Assembly (NCBI GenBank): GCA_032622095.1 | Contig: CP136068.1 | Span: 3,077,314 to 3,141,313, forward strand | Origin: Siphonodentalium dalli | Lineage: Eukaryota; Mollusca; Scaphopoda; Gadilida; Siphonodentaliidae | DNA: 64,000 nucleotides | Direction: 5' to 3' | Part shown: positions 1 to 13,500 of the stretch, in pieces | Position numbering within the stretch: position 1 is the stretch's first letter | Layout: every line of letters begins with the position of its first letter | Notes under the pieces: model-generated | Databases searched by the model: none | Told to the model about the DNA's origin: nothing | Seen by the model: only the letters and a program-made list of their open reading frames with translations | Position numbers and translations under genes: made by a program

Positions 1-168
1 ATAATTAATAAGTTAGATATCTGAATTCGATTTTTAATTTTTTTATATTATTTTAATATACAACTTAATCCAAGCTAGTTGGAACCTAACTTTCCCAATC
101 ATATCAATGACTATCATACCAGGGGGCAGGGGCTAGGCATTGTCATATTACAGTAGTAGGCGCTAGAA

Positions 169-444
169 CTAAAAGATATTAGAAGGAATTTTCGTCACTG
201 GGACCCCTTTCATTAACGCATTGCTAAAATTCCTCAGTTCACGTAATCTGTGCTCACTTCCATGCAGTAAATTAATGCACGTAACAGTGGTGACACATTT
301 GTTGTCATTATAATTTTTGTAAATAAGCCATGGAAAGACTTTCTGCCACGCTTGAACAGTTTTTATTTTTACGACAGAAATCTTTTTATTGTAAACAGAA
401 TACCACATGGTCCCATCAACCACTTTTGTTACAAATGATTTCAT
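169..444 (-). pseudogene. Possible zinc-finger remnant of a hAT-like protein
   Basis: A 91-codon open frame. The segment WQKVFPWLIYKN followed by C-x5-C and LRELRNFSNAL is reminiscent of the W-x-x-x-FPWL...C-x2-C zinc-finger start of hAT-derived (ZNF862/C17orf113-like) proteins. The spacing is not canonical and no His ligands are clear, so a chance open frame is possible. It lies beyond exon 12 and does not continue the RhoGAP domain. Confidence 0.25.
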
Positions 445-1112
445 TGGTTGTCAAGGAATGACCAACCAATCAGAATTGATTTAATATAGCTGCATTATAG
501 CATGGTCATGCTCGATGTGCATGAATACGCGCCACGTCAAATAATAGAGTTATGTCTCTTGCTTTATAAATTATATCGATCTCAGTCTGTTACGCTCTGT
601 ATTCTGCAAGCTGGCAATATGTGGACCGGATTGTGGGTTTTGCATGCAAACATCGTGTATCGCTATTCGCGAGAAGCAGGCTGACATTGCATCATCAAAC
701 CGGTATATTGTATCGCAAATAAATCGTGCCCTGGTCATTCGTAGCAATTTGACATTTATTTTGGAACTATGATCAGCACAAAATGTCAAGATCTGGCAGC
801 GGGCTCTATAACGTTGTTCAATATAATGGCGTCATGAAAAAAAAATCAGTTCTACCAGAGACAATGGAATGATTGTCTTGGTGTCCCTTATGCTCCAGAT
901 ATGGGATATATTGAGCAGCTCTCTGACCGAAATTGATAGTAAATTATTTATGACACTATGATTATGAAGCTAACAAGAAATTACATGCGTAAGCGACTAA
1001 ACCAGAGTGGATACATACTCTTTAATTATATATCATCGCTGGTAATATTATTGAGGGTGTTTATGTACTTTGTGTGGATTCATTATGATACCATAGTTGA
1101 TAGCGTCATAGG
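445..1112. other. Intron sequence, nothing recognised
   Basis: AT-rich sequence downstream of exon 12. Short open frames on both strands show no family resemblance, and the missing GAP exon is not here. Confidence 0.6.
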
Positions 1113-1198
1113 AAAGTATGTATGGCATATATTATTTATAAAGTACGTATGGCATATATTATTTATGAAGTACGTATGGCATATATTATTTATATTGT
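1113..1198. repeat. 27-bp tandem repeat, 3 copies
   Basis: Three near-identical units of GTATGGCATATATTATTTAT with a short linker, next to the donor side of exon 12. Confidence 0.85.
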
Positions 1199-1362
1199 AA
1201 ATAAGTGTATAAATATTGTGCTGTATATCATTTGTATATTTATGATGTAAATCACGTAAAACAATTTATTACATGTTATGTTAATACCTATGTATCATTT
1301 ATGGGTCGATGACATTAAACGAATTGAATTGACCAATCGAAGACACTGGAGGTGGAACATAC

Positions 1363-1526
1363 CTTGTTGTATGGACTGTACCTAGCCACTTTCTGTAAAT
1401 GCTCCGAAAGATGTTTGAACGTCTCAAAGTTATGTTCAGGAAGTTCATGGATGAGCCTCTTTAATTTCAGCTTTCTTGTGTCCGGCCGCTCAACCCGATT
1501 AGCGTTAATAAAGCACTGGTACAGAT
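1363..1526 (-). CDS. ARHGAP21/23-like: Exon 12: RhoGAP domain, middle helices
   Basis: A 164-nt exon. The acceptor is ACTCGTTACAG (AG 1527-1528) and the donor AAG-GTATGT from 1362. It reads LYQCFINANRVERPDTRK, then LKRLIHELPEHNFETFKH and LSEHLQKVARYSPYNK. This matches the vertebrate FIEANR...LKRLIHDLPEHHYETLKFL block. The following exon, with the N-L-A-x-x-F-G-P catalytic-support motif, must be below position 1. The first 66 bases with the acceptor are the seed of the 88-bp array that fills the next 8.8 kb upstream in the transcript. Confidence 0.94.
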
Positions 1527-4500
1527 CTGTAACGAGTTAATTAAGGTTTTAATTTCAGCTTTCTTGTGTCCGGCCGCTCAACCCGATTAGCGTTAATAAA
1601 GCACTGGTACAGATCTGTAACGAGTTAATTAAGGTTTTAATTTCAGCTTTCTTGTGTCCGGCCGCTCAACCCGATTAGCGTTAATAAAGCACTGGTACAG
1701 ATCTGTAACGAGTTAATTAAGGTTTTAATTTCAGCTTTCTTGTGTCCGGCCGCTCAACCCGATTAGCGTTAATAAAGCACTGGTACAGATCTGTAACGAG
1801 TTAATTAAGGTTTTAATTTCAGCTTTCTTGTGTCCGGCCGCTCAACCCGATTAGCGTTAATAAAGCACTGGTACAGATCTGTAACGAGTTAATTAAGGTT
1901 TTAATTTCAGCTTTCTTGTGTCCGGCCGCTCAACCCGATTAGCGTTAATAAAGCACTGGTACAGATCTGTAACGAGTTAATTAAGGTTTTAATTTCAGCT
2001 TTCTTGTGTCCGGCCGCTCAACCCGATTAGCGTTAATAAAGCACTGGTACAGATCTGTAACGAGTTAATTAAGGTTTTAATTTCAGCTTTCTTGTGTCCG
2101 GCCGCTCAACCCGATTAGCGTTAATAAAGCACTGGTATAGATCTGTAACGAGTTCATTAAGGTTTTAATTTCAGCTTTCTTGTGTCCGGCCGCTCAACCC
2201 GATTAGCGTTAATAAAGCACTGGTACAGATCTGTAACGAGTTAATTAAGGTTTTAATTTCAGCTTTCTTGTGTCCGGCCGCTCAACCCGATTAGCGTTAA
2301 TAAAGCACTGGTACAGATCTGTAACGAGTTAATTAAGGTTTTAATTTCAGCTTTCTTGTGTCCGGCCGCTCAACCCGATTAGCGTTAATAAAGCACTGGT
2401 ACAGATCTGTAACGAGTTAATTAAGGTTTTAATTTCAGCTTTCTTGTGTCCGGCCGCTCAACCCGATTAGCGTTAATAAAGCACTGGTACAGATCTGTAA
2501 CGAGTTAATTAAGGTTTTAATTTCAGCTTTCTTGTGTCCGGCCGCTCAACCCGATTAGCGTTAATAAAGCACTGGTACAGATCTGTAACGAGTTAATTAA
2601 GGTTTTAATTTCAGCTTTCTTGTGTCCGGCCGCTCAACCCGATTAGCGTTAATAAAGCACTGGTACAGATCTGTAACGAGTTAATTAAGGTTTTAATTTC
2701 AGCTTTCTTGTGTCCGGCCGCTCAACCCGATTAGCGTTAATAAAGCACTGGTACAGATCTGTAACGAGTTAATTAAGGTTTTAATTTCAGCTTTCTTGTG
2801 TCCGGCCGCTCAACCCGATTAGCGTTAATAAAGCACTGGTACAGATCTGTAACGAGTTAATTAAGGTTTTAATTTCAGCTTTCTTGTGTCCGGCCGCTCA
2901 ACCCGATTAGCGTTAATAAAGCACTGGTACAGATCTGTAACGAGTTAATTAAGGTTTTAATTTCAGCTTTCTTGTGTCCGGCCGCTCAACCCAATTAGCG
3001 TTAATAAAGCACTGGTATAGATCTGTAACGAGTTAATTAAGGTTTTAATTTCAGCTTTCTTGTGTCCGGCCGCTCAACCCGATTAGCGTTAATAAAGCAC
3101 TGGTACAGATCTGTAACGAGTTAATTAAGGTTTTAATTTCAGCTTTCTTGTGTCCGGCCGCTCAACCCGATTAGCGTTAATAAAGCACTGGTACAGATCT
3201 GTAACGAGTTAATTAAGGTTTTAATTTCAGCTTTCTTGTGTCCGGCCGCTCAACCCGATTAGCGTTAATAAAGCACTGGTATAGATCTGTAACGAGTTAA
3301 TTAAGGTTTTAATTTCAGCTTTCTTGTGTCCGGCCGCTCAACCCGATTAGCGTTAATAAAGCACTGGTACAGATCTGTAACGAGTTAATTAAGGTTTTAA
3401 TTTCAGCTTTCTTGTGTCCGGCCGCTCAACCCGATTAGCGTTAATAAAGCACTGGTATAGATCTGTAACGAGTTAATTAAGGTTTTAATTTCAGCTTTCT
3501 TGTGTCCGGCCGCTCAACCCGATTAGCGTTAATAAAGCACTGGTATAGATCTGTAACGAGTTAATTAAGGTTTTAATTTCAGCTTTCTTGTGTCCGGCCG
3601 CTCAACCCGATTAGCGTTAATAAAGCACTGGTACAGATCTGTAACGAGTTAATTAAGGTTTTAATTTCAGCTTTCTTGTGTCCGGCCGCTCAACCCGATT
3701 AGCGTTAATAAAGCACTGGTACAGATCTGTAACGAGTTAATTAAGGTTTTAATTTCAGCTTTCTTGTGTCCGGCCGCTCAACCCGATTAGCGTTAATAAA
3801 GCACTGGTACAGATCTGTAACGAGTTAATTAAGGTTTTAATTTCAGCTTTCTTGTGTCCGGCCGCTCAACCCGATTAGCGTTAATAAAGCACTGGTATAG
3901 ATCTGTAACGAGTTAATTAAGGTTTTAATTTCAGCTTTCTTGTGTCCGGCCGCTCAACCCGATTAGCGTTAATAAAGCACTGGTATAGATCTGTAACGAG
4001 TTAATTAAGGTTTTAATTTCAGCTTTCTTGTGTCCGGCCGCTCAACCCGATTAGCGTTAATAAAGCACTGGTACAGATCTGTAACGAGTTAATTAAGGTT
4101 TTAATTTCAGCTTTCTTGTGTCCGGCCGCTCAACCCGATTAGCGTTAATAAAGCACTGGTATAGATCTGTAACGAGTTAATTAAGGTTTTAATTTCAGCT
4201 TTCTTGTGTCCGGCCGCTCAACCCGATTAGCGTTAATAAAGCACTGGTACAGATCTGTAACGAGTTAATTAAGGTTTTAATTTCAGCTTTCTTGTGTCCG
4301 GGCCGCTCAACCCGATTAGCGTTAATAAAGCACTGGTACAGATCTGTAACGAGTTAATTAAGGTTTTAATTTCAGCTTTCTTGTGTCCGGCCGCTCAACC
4401 CGATTAGCGTTAATAAAGCACTGGTACAGATCTGTAACGAGTTAATTAAGGTTTTAATTTCAGCTTTCTTGTGTCCGGCCGCTCAACCCGATTAGCGTTA

Positions 4501-7500
4501 ATAAAGCACTGGTACAGATCTGTAACGAGTTAATTAAGGTTTTAATTTCAGCTTTCTTGTGTCCGGCCGCTCAACCCGATTAGCGTTAATAAAGCACTGG
4601 TATAGATCTGTAACGAGTTAATTAAGGTTTTAATTTCAGCTTTCTTGTGTCCGGCCGCTCAACCCGATTAGCGTTAATAAAGCACTGGTACAGATCTGTA
4701 ACGAGTTAATTAAGGTTTTAATTTCAGCTTTCTTGTGTCCGGCCGCTCAACCCGATTAGCGTTAATAAAGCACTGGTATAGATCTGTAACGAGTTAATTA
4801 AGGTTTTAATTTCAGCTTTCTTGTGTCCGGCCGCTCAACCCGATTAGCGTTAATAAAGCACTGGTACAGATCTGTAACGAGTTAATTAAGGTTTTAATTT
4901 CAGCTTTCTTGTGTCCGGCCGCTCAACCCGATTAGCGTTAATAAAGCACTGGTACAGATCTGTAACGAGTTAATTAAGGTTTTAATTTCAGCTTTCTTGT
5001 GTCCGGCCGCTCAACCCGATTAGCGTTAATAAAGCACTGGTACAGATCTGTAACGAGTTAATTAAGGTTTTAATTTCAGCTTTCTTGTGTCCGGCCGCTC
5101 AACCCGATTAGCGTTAATAAAGCACTGGTACAGATCTGTAACGAGTTAATTAAGGTTTTAATTTCAGCTTTCTTGTGTCCGGCCGCTCAACCCGATTAGC
5201 GTTAATAAAGCACTGGTACAGATCTGTAACGAGTTAATTAAGGTTTTAATTTCAGCTTTCTTGTGTCCGGCCGCTCAACCCGATTAGCGTTAATAAAGCA
5301 CTGGTACAGATCTGTAACGAGTTAATTAAGGTTTTAATTTCAGCTTTCTTGTGTCCGGCCGCTCAACCCGATTAGCGTTAATAAAGCACTGGTATAGATC
5401 TGTAACGAGTTAATTAAGGTTTTAATTTCAGCTTTCTTGTGTCCGGCCGCTCAACCCGATTAGCGTTAATAAAGCACTGGTATAGATCTGTAACGAGTTA
5501 ATTAAGGTTTTAATTTCAGCTTTCTTGTGTCCGGCCGCTCAACCCGATTAGCGTTAATAAAGCACTGGTACAGATCTGTAACGAGTTAATTAAGGTTTTA
5601 ATTTCAGCTTTCTTGTGTCCGGCCGCTCAACCCGATTAGCGTTAATAAAGCACTGGTATAGATCTGTAACGAGTTAATTAAGGTTTTAATTTCAGCTTTC
5701 TTGTGTCCGGCCGCTCAACCCGATTAGCGTTAATAAAGCACTGGTACAGATCTGTAACGAGTTAATTAAGGTTTTAATTTCAGCTTTCTTGTGTCCGGCC
5801 GCTCAACCCGATTAGCGTTAATAAAGCACTGGTACAGATCTGTAACGAGTTAATTAAGGTTTTAATTTCAGCTTTCTTGTGTCCGGCCGCTCAACCCGAT
5901 TAGCGTTAATAAAGCACTGGTACAGATCTGTAACGAGTTAATTAAGGTTTTAATTTCAGCTTTCTTGTGTCCGGCCGCTCAACCCGATTAGCGTTAATAA
6001 AGCACTGGTACAGATCTGTAACGAGTTAATTAAGGTTTTAATTTCAGCTTTCTTGTGTCCGGCCGCTCAACCCGATTAGCGTTAATAAAGCACTGGTATA
6101 GATCTGTAACGAGTTAATTAAGGTTTTAATTTCAGCTTTCTTGTGTCCGGCCGCTCAACCCGATTAGCGTTAATAAAGCACTGGTACAGATCTGTAACGA
6201 GTTAATTAAGGTTTTAATTTCAGCTTTCTTGTGTCCGGCCGCTCAACCCGATTAGCGTTAATAAAGCACTGGTATAGATCTGTAACGAGTTAATTAAGGT
6301 TTTAATTTCAGCTTTCTTGTGTCCGGCCGCTCAACCCGATTAGCGTTAATAAAGCACTGGTACAGATCTGTAACGAGTTAATTAAGGTTTTAATTTCAGC
6401 TTTCTTGTGTCCGGCCGCTCAACCCGATTAGCGTTAATAAAGCACTGGTACAGATCTGTAACGAGTTAATTAAGGTTTTAATTTCAGCTTTCTTGTGTCC
6501 GGCCGCTCAACCCGATTAGCGTTAATAAAGCACTGGTACAGATCTGTAACGAGTTAATTAAGGTTTTAATTTCAGCTTTCTTGTGTCCGGCCGCTCAACC
6601 CGATTAGCGTTAATAAAGCACTGGTACAGATCTGTAACGAGTTAATTAAGGTTTTAATTTCAGCTTTCTTGTGTCCGGCCGCTCAACCCGATTAGCGTTA
6701 ATAAAGCACTGGTACAGATCTGTAACGAGTTAATTAAGGTTTTAATTTCAGCTTTCTTGTGTCCGGCCGCTCAACCCGATTAGCGTTAATAAAGCACTGG
6801 TACAGATCTGTAACGAGTTAATTAAGGTTTTAATTTCAGCTTTCTTGTGTCCGGCCGCTCAACCCGATTAGCGTTAATAAAGCACTGGTACAGATCTGTA
6901 ACGAGTTAATTAAGGTTTTAATTTCAGCTTTCTTGTGTCCGGCCGCTCAACCCGATTAGCGTTAATAAAGCACTGGTATAGATCTGTAACGAGTTAATTA
7001 AGGTTTTAATTTCAGCTTTCTTGTGTCCGGCCGCTCAACCCGATTAGCGTTAATAAAGCACTGGTACAGATCTGTAACGAGTTAATTAAGGTTTTAATTT
7101 CAGCTTTCTTGTGTCCGGCCGCTCAACCCGATTAGCGTTAATAAAGCACTGGTACAGATCTGTAACGAGTTAATTAAGGTTTTAATTTCAGCTTTCTTGT
7201 GTCCGGCCGCTCAACCCGATTAGCGTTAATAAAGCACTGGTACAGATCTGTAACGAGTTAATTAAGGTTTTAATTTCAGCTTTCTTGTGTCCGGCCGCTC
7301 AACCCGATTAGCGTTAATAAAGCACTGGTACAGATCTGTAACGAGTTAATTAAGGTTTTAATTTCAGCTTTCTTGTGTCCGGCCGCTCAACCCGATTAGC
7401 GTTAATAAAGCACTGGTACAGATCTGTAACGAGTTAATTAAGGTTTTAATTTCAGCTTTCTTGTGTCCGGCCGCTCAACCCGATTAGCGTTAATAAAGCA

Positions 7501-10500
7501 CTGGTACAGATCTGTAACGAGTTAATTAAGGTTTTAATTTCAGCTTTCTTGTGTCCGGCCGCTCAACCCGATTAGCGTTAATAAAGCACTGGTACAGATC
7601 TGTAACGAGTTAATTAAGGTTTTAATTTCAGCTTTCTTGTGTCCGGCCGCTCAACCCGATTAGCGTTAATAAAGCACTGGTACAGATCTGTAACGAGTTA
7701 ATTAAGGTTTTAATTTCAGCTTTCTTGTGTCCGGCCGCTCAACCCGATTAGCGTTAATAAAGCACTGGTACAGATCTGTAACGAGTTAATTAAGGTTTTA
7801 ATTTCAGCTTTCTTGTGTCCGGCCGCTCAACCCGATTAGCGTTAATAAAGCACTGGTACAGATCTGTAACGAGTTAATTAAGGTTTTAATTTCAGCTTTC
7901 TTGTGTCCGGCCGCTCAACCCGATTAGCGTTAATAAAGCACTGGTACAGATCTGTAACGAGTTAATTAAGGTTTTAATTTCAGCTTTCTTGTGTCCGGCC
8001 GCTCAACCCGATTAGCGTTAATAAAGCACTGGTACAGATCTGTAACGAGTTAATTAAGGTTTTAATTTCAGCTTTCTTGTGTCCGGCCGCTCAACCCGAT
8101 TAGCGTTAATAAAGCACTGGTACAGATCTGTAACGAGTTAATTAAGGTTTTAATTTCAGCTTTCTTGTGTCCGGCCGCTCAACCCGATTAGCGTTAATAA
8201 AGCACTGGTACAGATCTGTAACGAGTTAATTAAGGTTTTAATTTCAGCTTTCTTGTGTCCGGCCGCTCAACCCGATTAGCGTTAATAAAGCACTGGTACA
8301 GATCTGTAACGAGTTAATTAAGGTTTTAATTTCAGCTTTCTTGTGTCCGGCCGCTCAACCCGATTAGCGTTAATAAAGCACTGGTACAGATCTGTAACGA
8401 GTTAATTAAGGTTTTAATTTCAGCTTTCTTGTGTCCGGCCGCTCAACCCGATTAGCGTTAATAAAGCACTGGTACAGATCTGTAACGAGTTAATTAAGGT
8501 TTTAATTTCAGCTTTCTTGTGTCCGGCCGCTCAACCCGATTAGCGTTAATAAAGCACTGGTACAGATCTGTAACGAGTTAATTAAGGTTTTAATTTCAGC
8601 TTTCTTGTGTCCGGCCGCTCAACCCGATTAGCGTTAATAAAGCACTGGTATAGATCTGTAACGAGTTAATTAAGGTTTTAATTTCAGCTTTCTTGTGTCC
8701 GGCCGCTCAACCCGATTAGCGTTAATAAAGCACTGGTATAGATCTGTAACGAGTTAATTAAGGTTTTAATTTCAGCTTTCTTGTGTCCGGCCGCTCAACC
8801 CGATTAGCGTTAATAAAGCACTGGTACAGATCTGTAACGAGTTAATTAAGGTTTTAATTTCAGCTTTCTTGTGTCCGGCCGCTCAACCCGATTAGCGTTA
8901 ATAAAGCACTGGTACAGATCTGTAACGAGTTAATTAAGGTTTTAATTTCAGCTTTCTTGTGTCCGGCCGCTCAACCCGATTAGCGTTAATAAAGCACTGG
9001 TACAGATCTGTAACGAGTTAATTAAGGTTTTAATTTCAGCTTTCTTGTGTCCGGCCGCTCAACCCGATTAGCGTTAATAAAGCACTGGTACAGATCTGTA
9101 ACGAGTTAATTAAGGTTTTAATTTCAGCTTTCTTGTGTCCGGCCGCTCAACCCGATTAGCGTTAATAAAGCACTGGTACAGATCTGTAACGAGTTAATTA
9201 AGGTTTTAATTTCAGCTTTCTTGTGTCCGGCCGCTCAACCCGATTAGCGTTAATAAAGCACTGGTACAGATCTGTAACGAGTTAATTAAGGTTTTAATTT
9301 CAGCTTTCTTGTGTCCGGCCGCTCAACCCGATTAGCGTTAATAAAGCACTGGTATAGATCTGTAACGAGTTAATTAAGGCTTTAATTTCAGCTTTCTTGT
9401 GTCCGGCCGCTCAACCCGATTAGCGTTAATAAAGCACTGGTACAGATCTGTAACGAGTTAATTAAGGTTTTAATTTCAGCTTTCTTGTGTCCGGCCGCTC
9501 AACCCGATTAGCGTTAATAAAGCACTGGTACAGATCTGTAACGAGTTAATTAAGGTTTTAATTTCAGCTTTCTTGTGTCCGGCCGCTCAACCCGATTAGC
9601 GTTAATAAAGCACTGGTACAGATCTGTAACGAGTTAATTAAGGCTTTAATTTCAGCTTTCTTGTGTCCGGCCGCTCAACCCGATTAGCGTTAATAAAGCA
9701 CTGGTACAGATCTGTAACGAGTTAATTAAGGTTTTAATTTCAGCTTTCTTGTGTCCGGCCGCTCAACCCGATTAGCGTTAATAAAGCACTGGTACAGATC
9801 TGTAACGAGTTAATTAAGGTTTTAATTTCAGCTTTCTTGTGTCCGGCCGCTCAACCCGATTAGCGTTAATAAAGCACTGGTACAGATCTGTAACGAGTTA
9901 ATTAAGGCTTTAATTTCAGCTTTCTTGTGTCCGGCCGCTCAACCCGATTAGCATTAATAAAGCACTGGTACAGATCTGTAACGAGTTAATTAAGGTTTTA
10001 ATTTCAGCTTTCTTGTGTCCGGCCGCTCAACCCGATTAGCGTTAATGAAGCACTGGTACAGATCTGTAACGAGTTAATTAAGGCTTTAATTTCAGCTTTC
10101 TTGTGTCCGGCCGCTCAACCCGATTAGCGTTAATGAAGCACTGGTACAGATCTGTAACGAGTTAATTAAGGTTTTAATTTCAGCTTTCTTGTGTCCGGCC
10201 GCTCAACCCGATTAGCGTTAATAAAGCACTGGTACAGATCTGTAACGAGTTAATTAAGGTTTTAATTTCAGCTTTCTTGTGTCCGGCGCTCAACCCGATT
10301 AGCGTTAATAAAGCACTGGTATAGATCTGTAACGAGTTCATTAAGGCTTTAATTTCAAGGGTGACTTGGGACCAGCCTAGATGGCGACTTGAGAGACAGG
10401 GACAAGCCAAGAAAGTGACTTTGGAGACAGGGACCAATCTGGAGGGGGACTCGGGAGACAGGGACCAGTTTAGAGGGCAAATTGGGAGACAGGTACCAGC

Positions 10501-13500
10501 CTTGCAGGCGACTTGAGAGCCAGGGGCCGGCCTAGAGGGGAACTTGTCGAAACAGATCGACCCAGAGTCAAATTTCCTTCGTGCTTTGAGAACAATTCGG
10601 CACTAAAAACTGATTGACAGAATGGAGAATTAGAGGGGTAGCTTTATTGACAGAATGGTGAATTAGAGCGATAGCTTTATTGACAGAATGGTGAATTAGA
10701 GCGATAGCTTTATTGACAGAACGGAGAATTAGAGCTGTAGCTTTGTTGACGATTTCCGCATGCTACTCAGCTAAATGGGAACCCTGATGTTTGCCGTCTA
10801 GCCTAGAGGGGGACAGGGACCAGCGTAGAGGGCGACTTGAAAGATAGGGACCAGCCTACAGGGCGACATCTTTTCCATAAAATGAGCCACTTCTACCTAT
10901 TTTTCTCTTAGGGAGAGGTAACTTCTCTCTTATATACCAGTATGCATATTTAAAAAAAAAACAGCATATTGGAAGTATATTTACTGATTAGGCCAAAAAA
11001 AAAAAGGGTTTTGATTCTCGGGCATAGCCGCGTCTGGAAAAAAGGCCTGCGTTGACCCTTTTTATTACGATTTTCAAATTTGACCACGCTGTCAAATGAT
11101 AACACGAAAATAGGAAACTAGAAAACAGAAATTAGTTATGTTTCAAACACCGAATATGATAGACATACAATGATATATGTGTTGGTATTCAAAAACAGAC
11201 ACTAGGTAACGATAACTACCAGGTATATTGTCACCACAAGGTGCCCAAACCCCAAGTTTATTGAGACAAATGTGTTCAAATATTTCGGTATTTTATCAAT
11301 TCGAAAAGGTAAACGCTAAACGGGAAACTATTCTGAGATTTACAATTTCGGGAACGCAAACCGGAAAGAAATATGGTGCGTATTGGCGATGTGTATGCTG
11401 GTTTAATCATCGATCTACACAATATACGTCGATGGTTTATTATTTGAAGTTGTTATGGCTGGCATGTATTGAGGTACATAATACTTATTCAGATACGGCA
11501 GAATAAGTCATTCTAGACTTTCTATGAAGATCACTATATATATCTTATTGTTTGTATTCAATTTCTGTATTTTTATTTGAGTAATTGAACCGGATATTTA
11601 GCTCTGTTTGTTGTTATTAAACATGCTTGTTACGAACAATATTAGAAACGCAAATATTATCTTCCCATTAAATGTGACAACAGGTGATAGAACGTTAGTA
11701 GACTGGTCCATCTACAACGTTGAGAACGATCTTATTATGGTCATTCTTTATAGTGGAATAATTAGTTCATAAAATTATATCAAAACAATGTTCACCTTAC
11801 ATTTTCTTAACCTGGGAAAGTATAACCCATGCTTTAAACTATGGGCATTATCCCCAAAACGAAAATAAAAAATAAAAATAAAACCCTCGCTCCCTCATCG
11901 ATTCTCCAAAAAAATTACCCGAGAATCAAAACACTTTTTTTCTTTGGCCTTATAATGGTATTATAAATGGGCTCTTGTATTGCATAAAACTTATTGGATG
12001 ATTGAAAGTAAATTGAACTTCAGCCTTTATGATTTCTCCATGATAACCGTCCCATTTCTCCCTAATAATCTAATGGGGTGAAGTGATTTCTCCATGATAA
12101 CCGTCCCATTTCTCCCTAATAATCTAATGGGGAGAAGAGACCACTAACCAGAACTAATTGAGAAATCTTACCTTCTGGTATAAGAGGTTCTTACCTTCTG
12201 GTATAAGAGGTTCTTACCTTCTGGTATAAGAGGTTCTTACCTTCTGGTATAAGAGGTTCTTACCTTCTGGTATAAGAGGTTCTTACCTTCTGGTATAAGA
12301 GGTTCTTACCTTCTGGTATAAGAGGTTCTGGCAGTTTTCTAAAGAACGCCTTCAGTAAACTGCTGATGACGTTAACATCAAACCATTTCTCGTTATCAGT
12401 ATCCAAGTGTTCCAGGCCCTGAAAAGCGAGATAAACAAAGAGAGGTAACTCTAAATAAAGAAAAGTTTATCTCAGGGATGTCGCCAATCATAAGGTGTAA
12501 ATTCCCGAAGTACTAGAAAACAATTGGACATCGCATCGCCATGACGATTATATGTCTTTAAACTAGATCAGTACATCGCATCGCCATGACGATTATATGT
12601 CTTTAAACGATATCAGTACATCGCATCGCCATGACGAATATATGTCTTTAAACGAGATCAGTTCATAACATCGCCATGACGATTATATGTCTTTAAACGA
12701 TATCAGTACATCACATCGCCATGACGATTATATGTCTTTAAACGATATCAGTACATCGCATCGCCATGACGATTATATGTCTTTAAACCAGATCAGTGCA
12801 TCGCCATGACGATTATATGTCTTTAATCGATATCAGTACATCACATCGCCATGACGATTATATGTCTTTAAACGATATCAGTACATCGCATCGCCATGAC
12901 GATTATATGTCTTTAAACCATATCAGTACATCGCATCGCCATGACGATTATATGTCTTTAAACGATATCAGTACATCGCATCGCCATGACGATTATATGT
13001 CTTTAAACGAGATCAGTTCATAACATCGCCATCACGATTATATGTCTTTAAACGATATCAGTACATCACATCGCCATGACGATTATATGTCTTTAAACCA
13101 GATCAGTACATCACATCGCCATGACGATTATATGTCTTTAAACGAGATCAGTACATCACATCGCCATGACGATTATATGTCTTTAAACTATATCAGTACA
13201 TCACATCGCCATGACGATTATATGTCTTTAAACGATATCAGTACATCACATCGACATGACGATTATATGTCTTTAAACGAGATCAGTACATCACATCGCC
13301 ATGACGATTATATGTCTTTAAACGATATCAGTACATCACATCGCCATGACGATTATATGTCTTTAAACGATATCAGTACATCACATCGCCATGACGATTA
13401 TATGTCTTTAAACGATATCAGTACATCACATCACCATGACGATTATATGTCTTTAAACCAGATAAGTACATAACATCGCCATTTAGATTATATGTCTTTA

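Noticed and set aside
1461-10357. CRISPR-like array
   Set aside because: Units are contiguous 88-bp repeats without unique spacers, in a eukaryotic intron, and match an exon edge.
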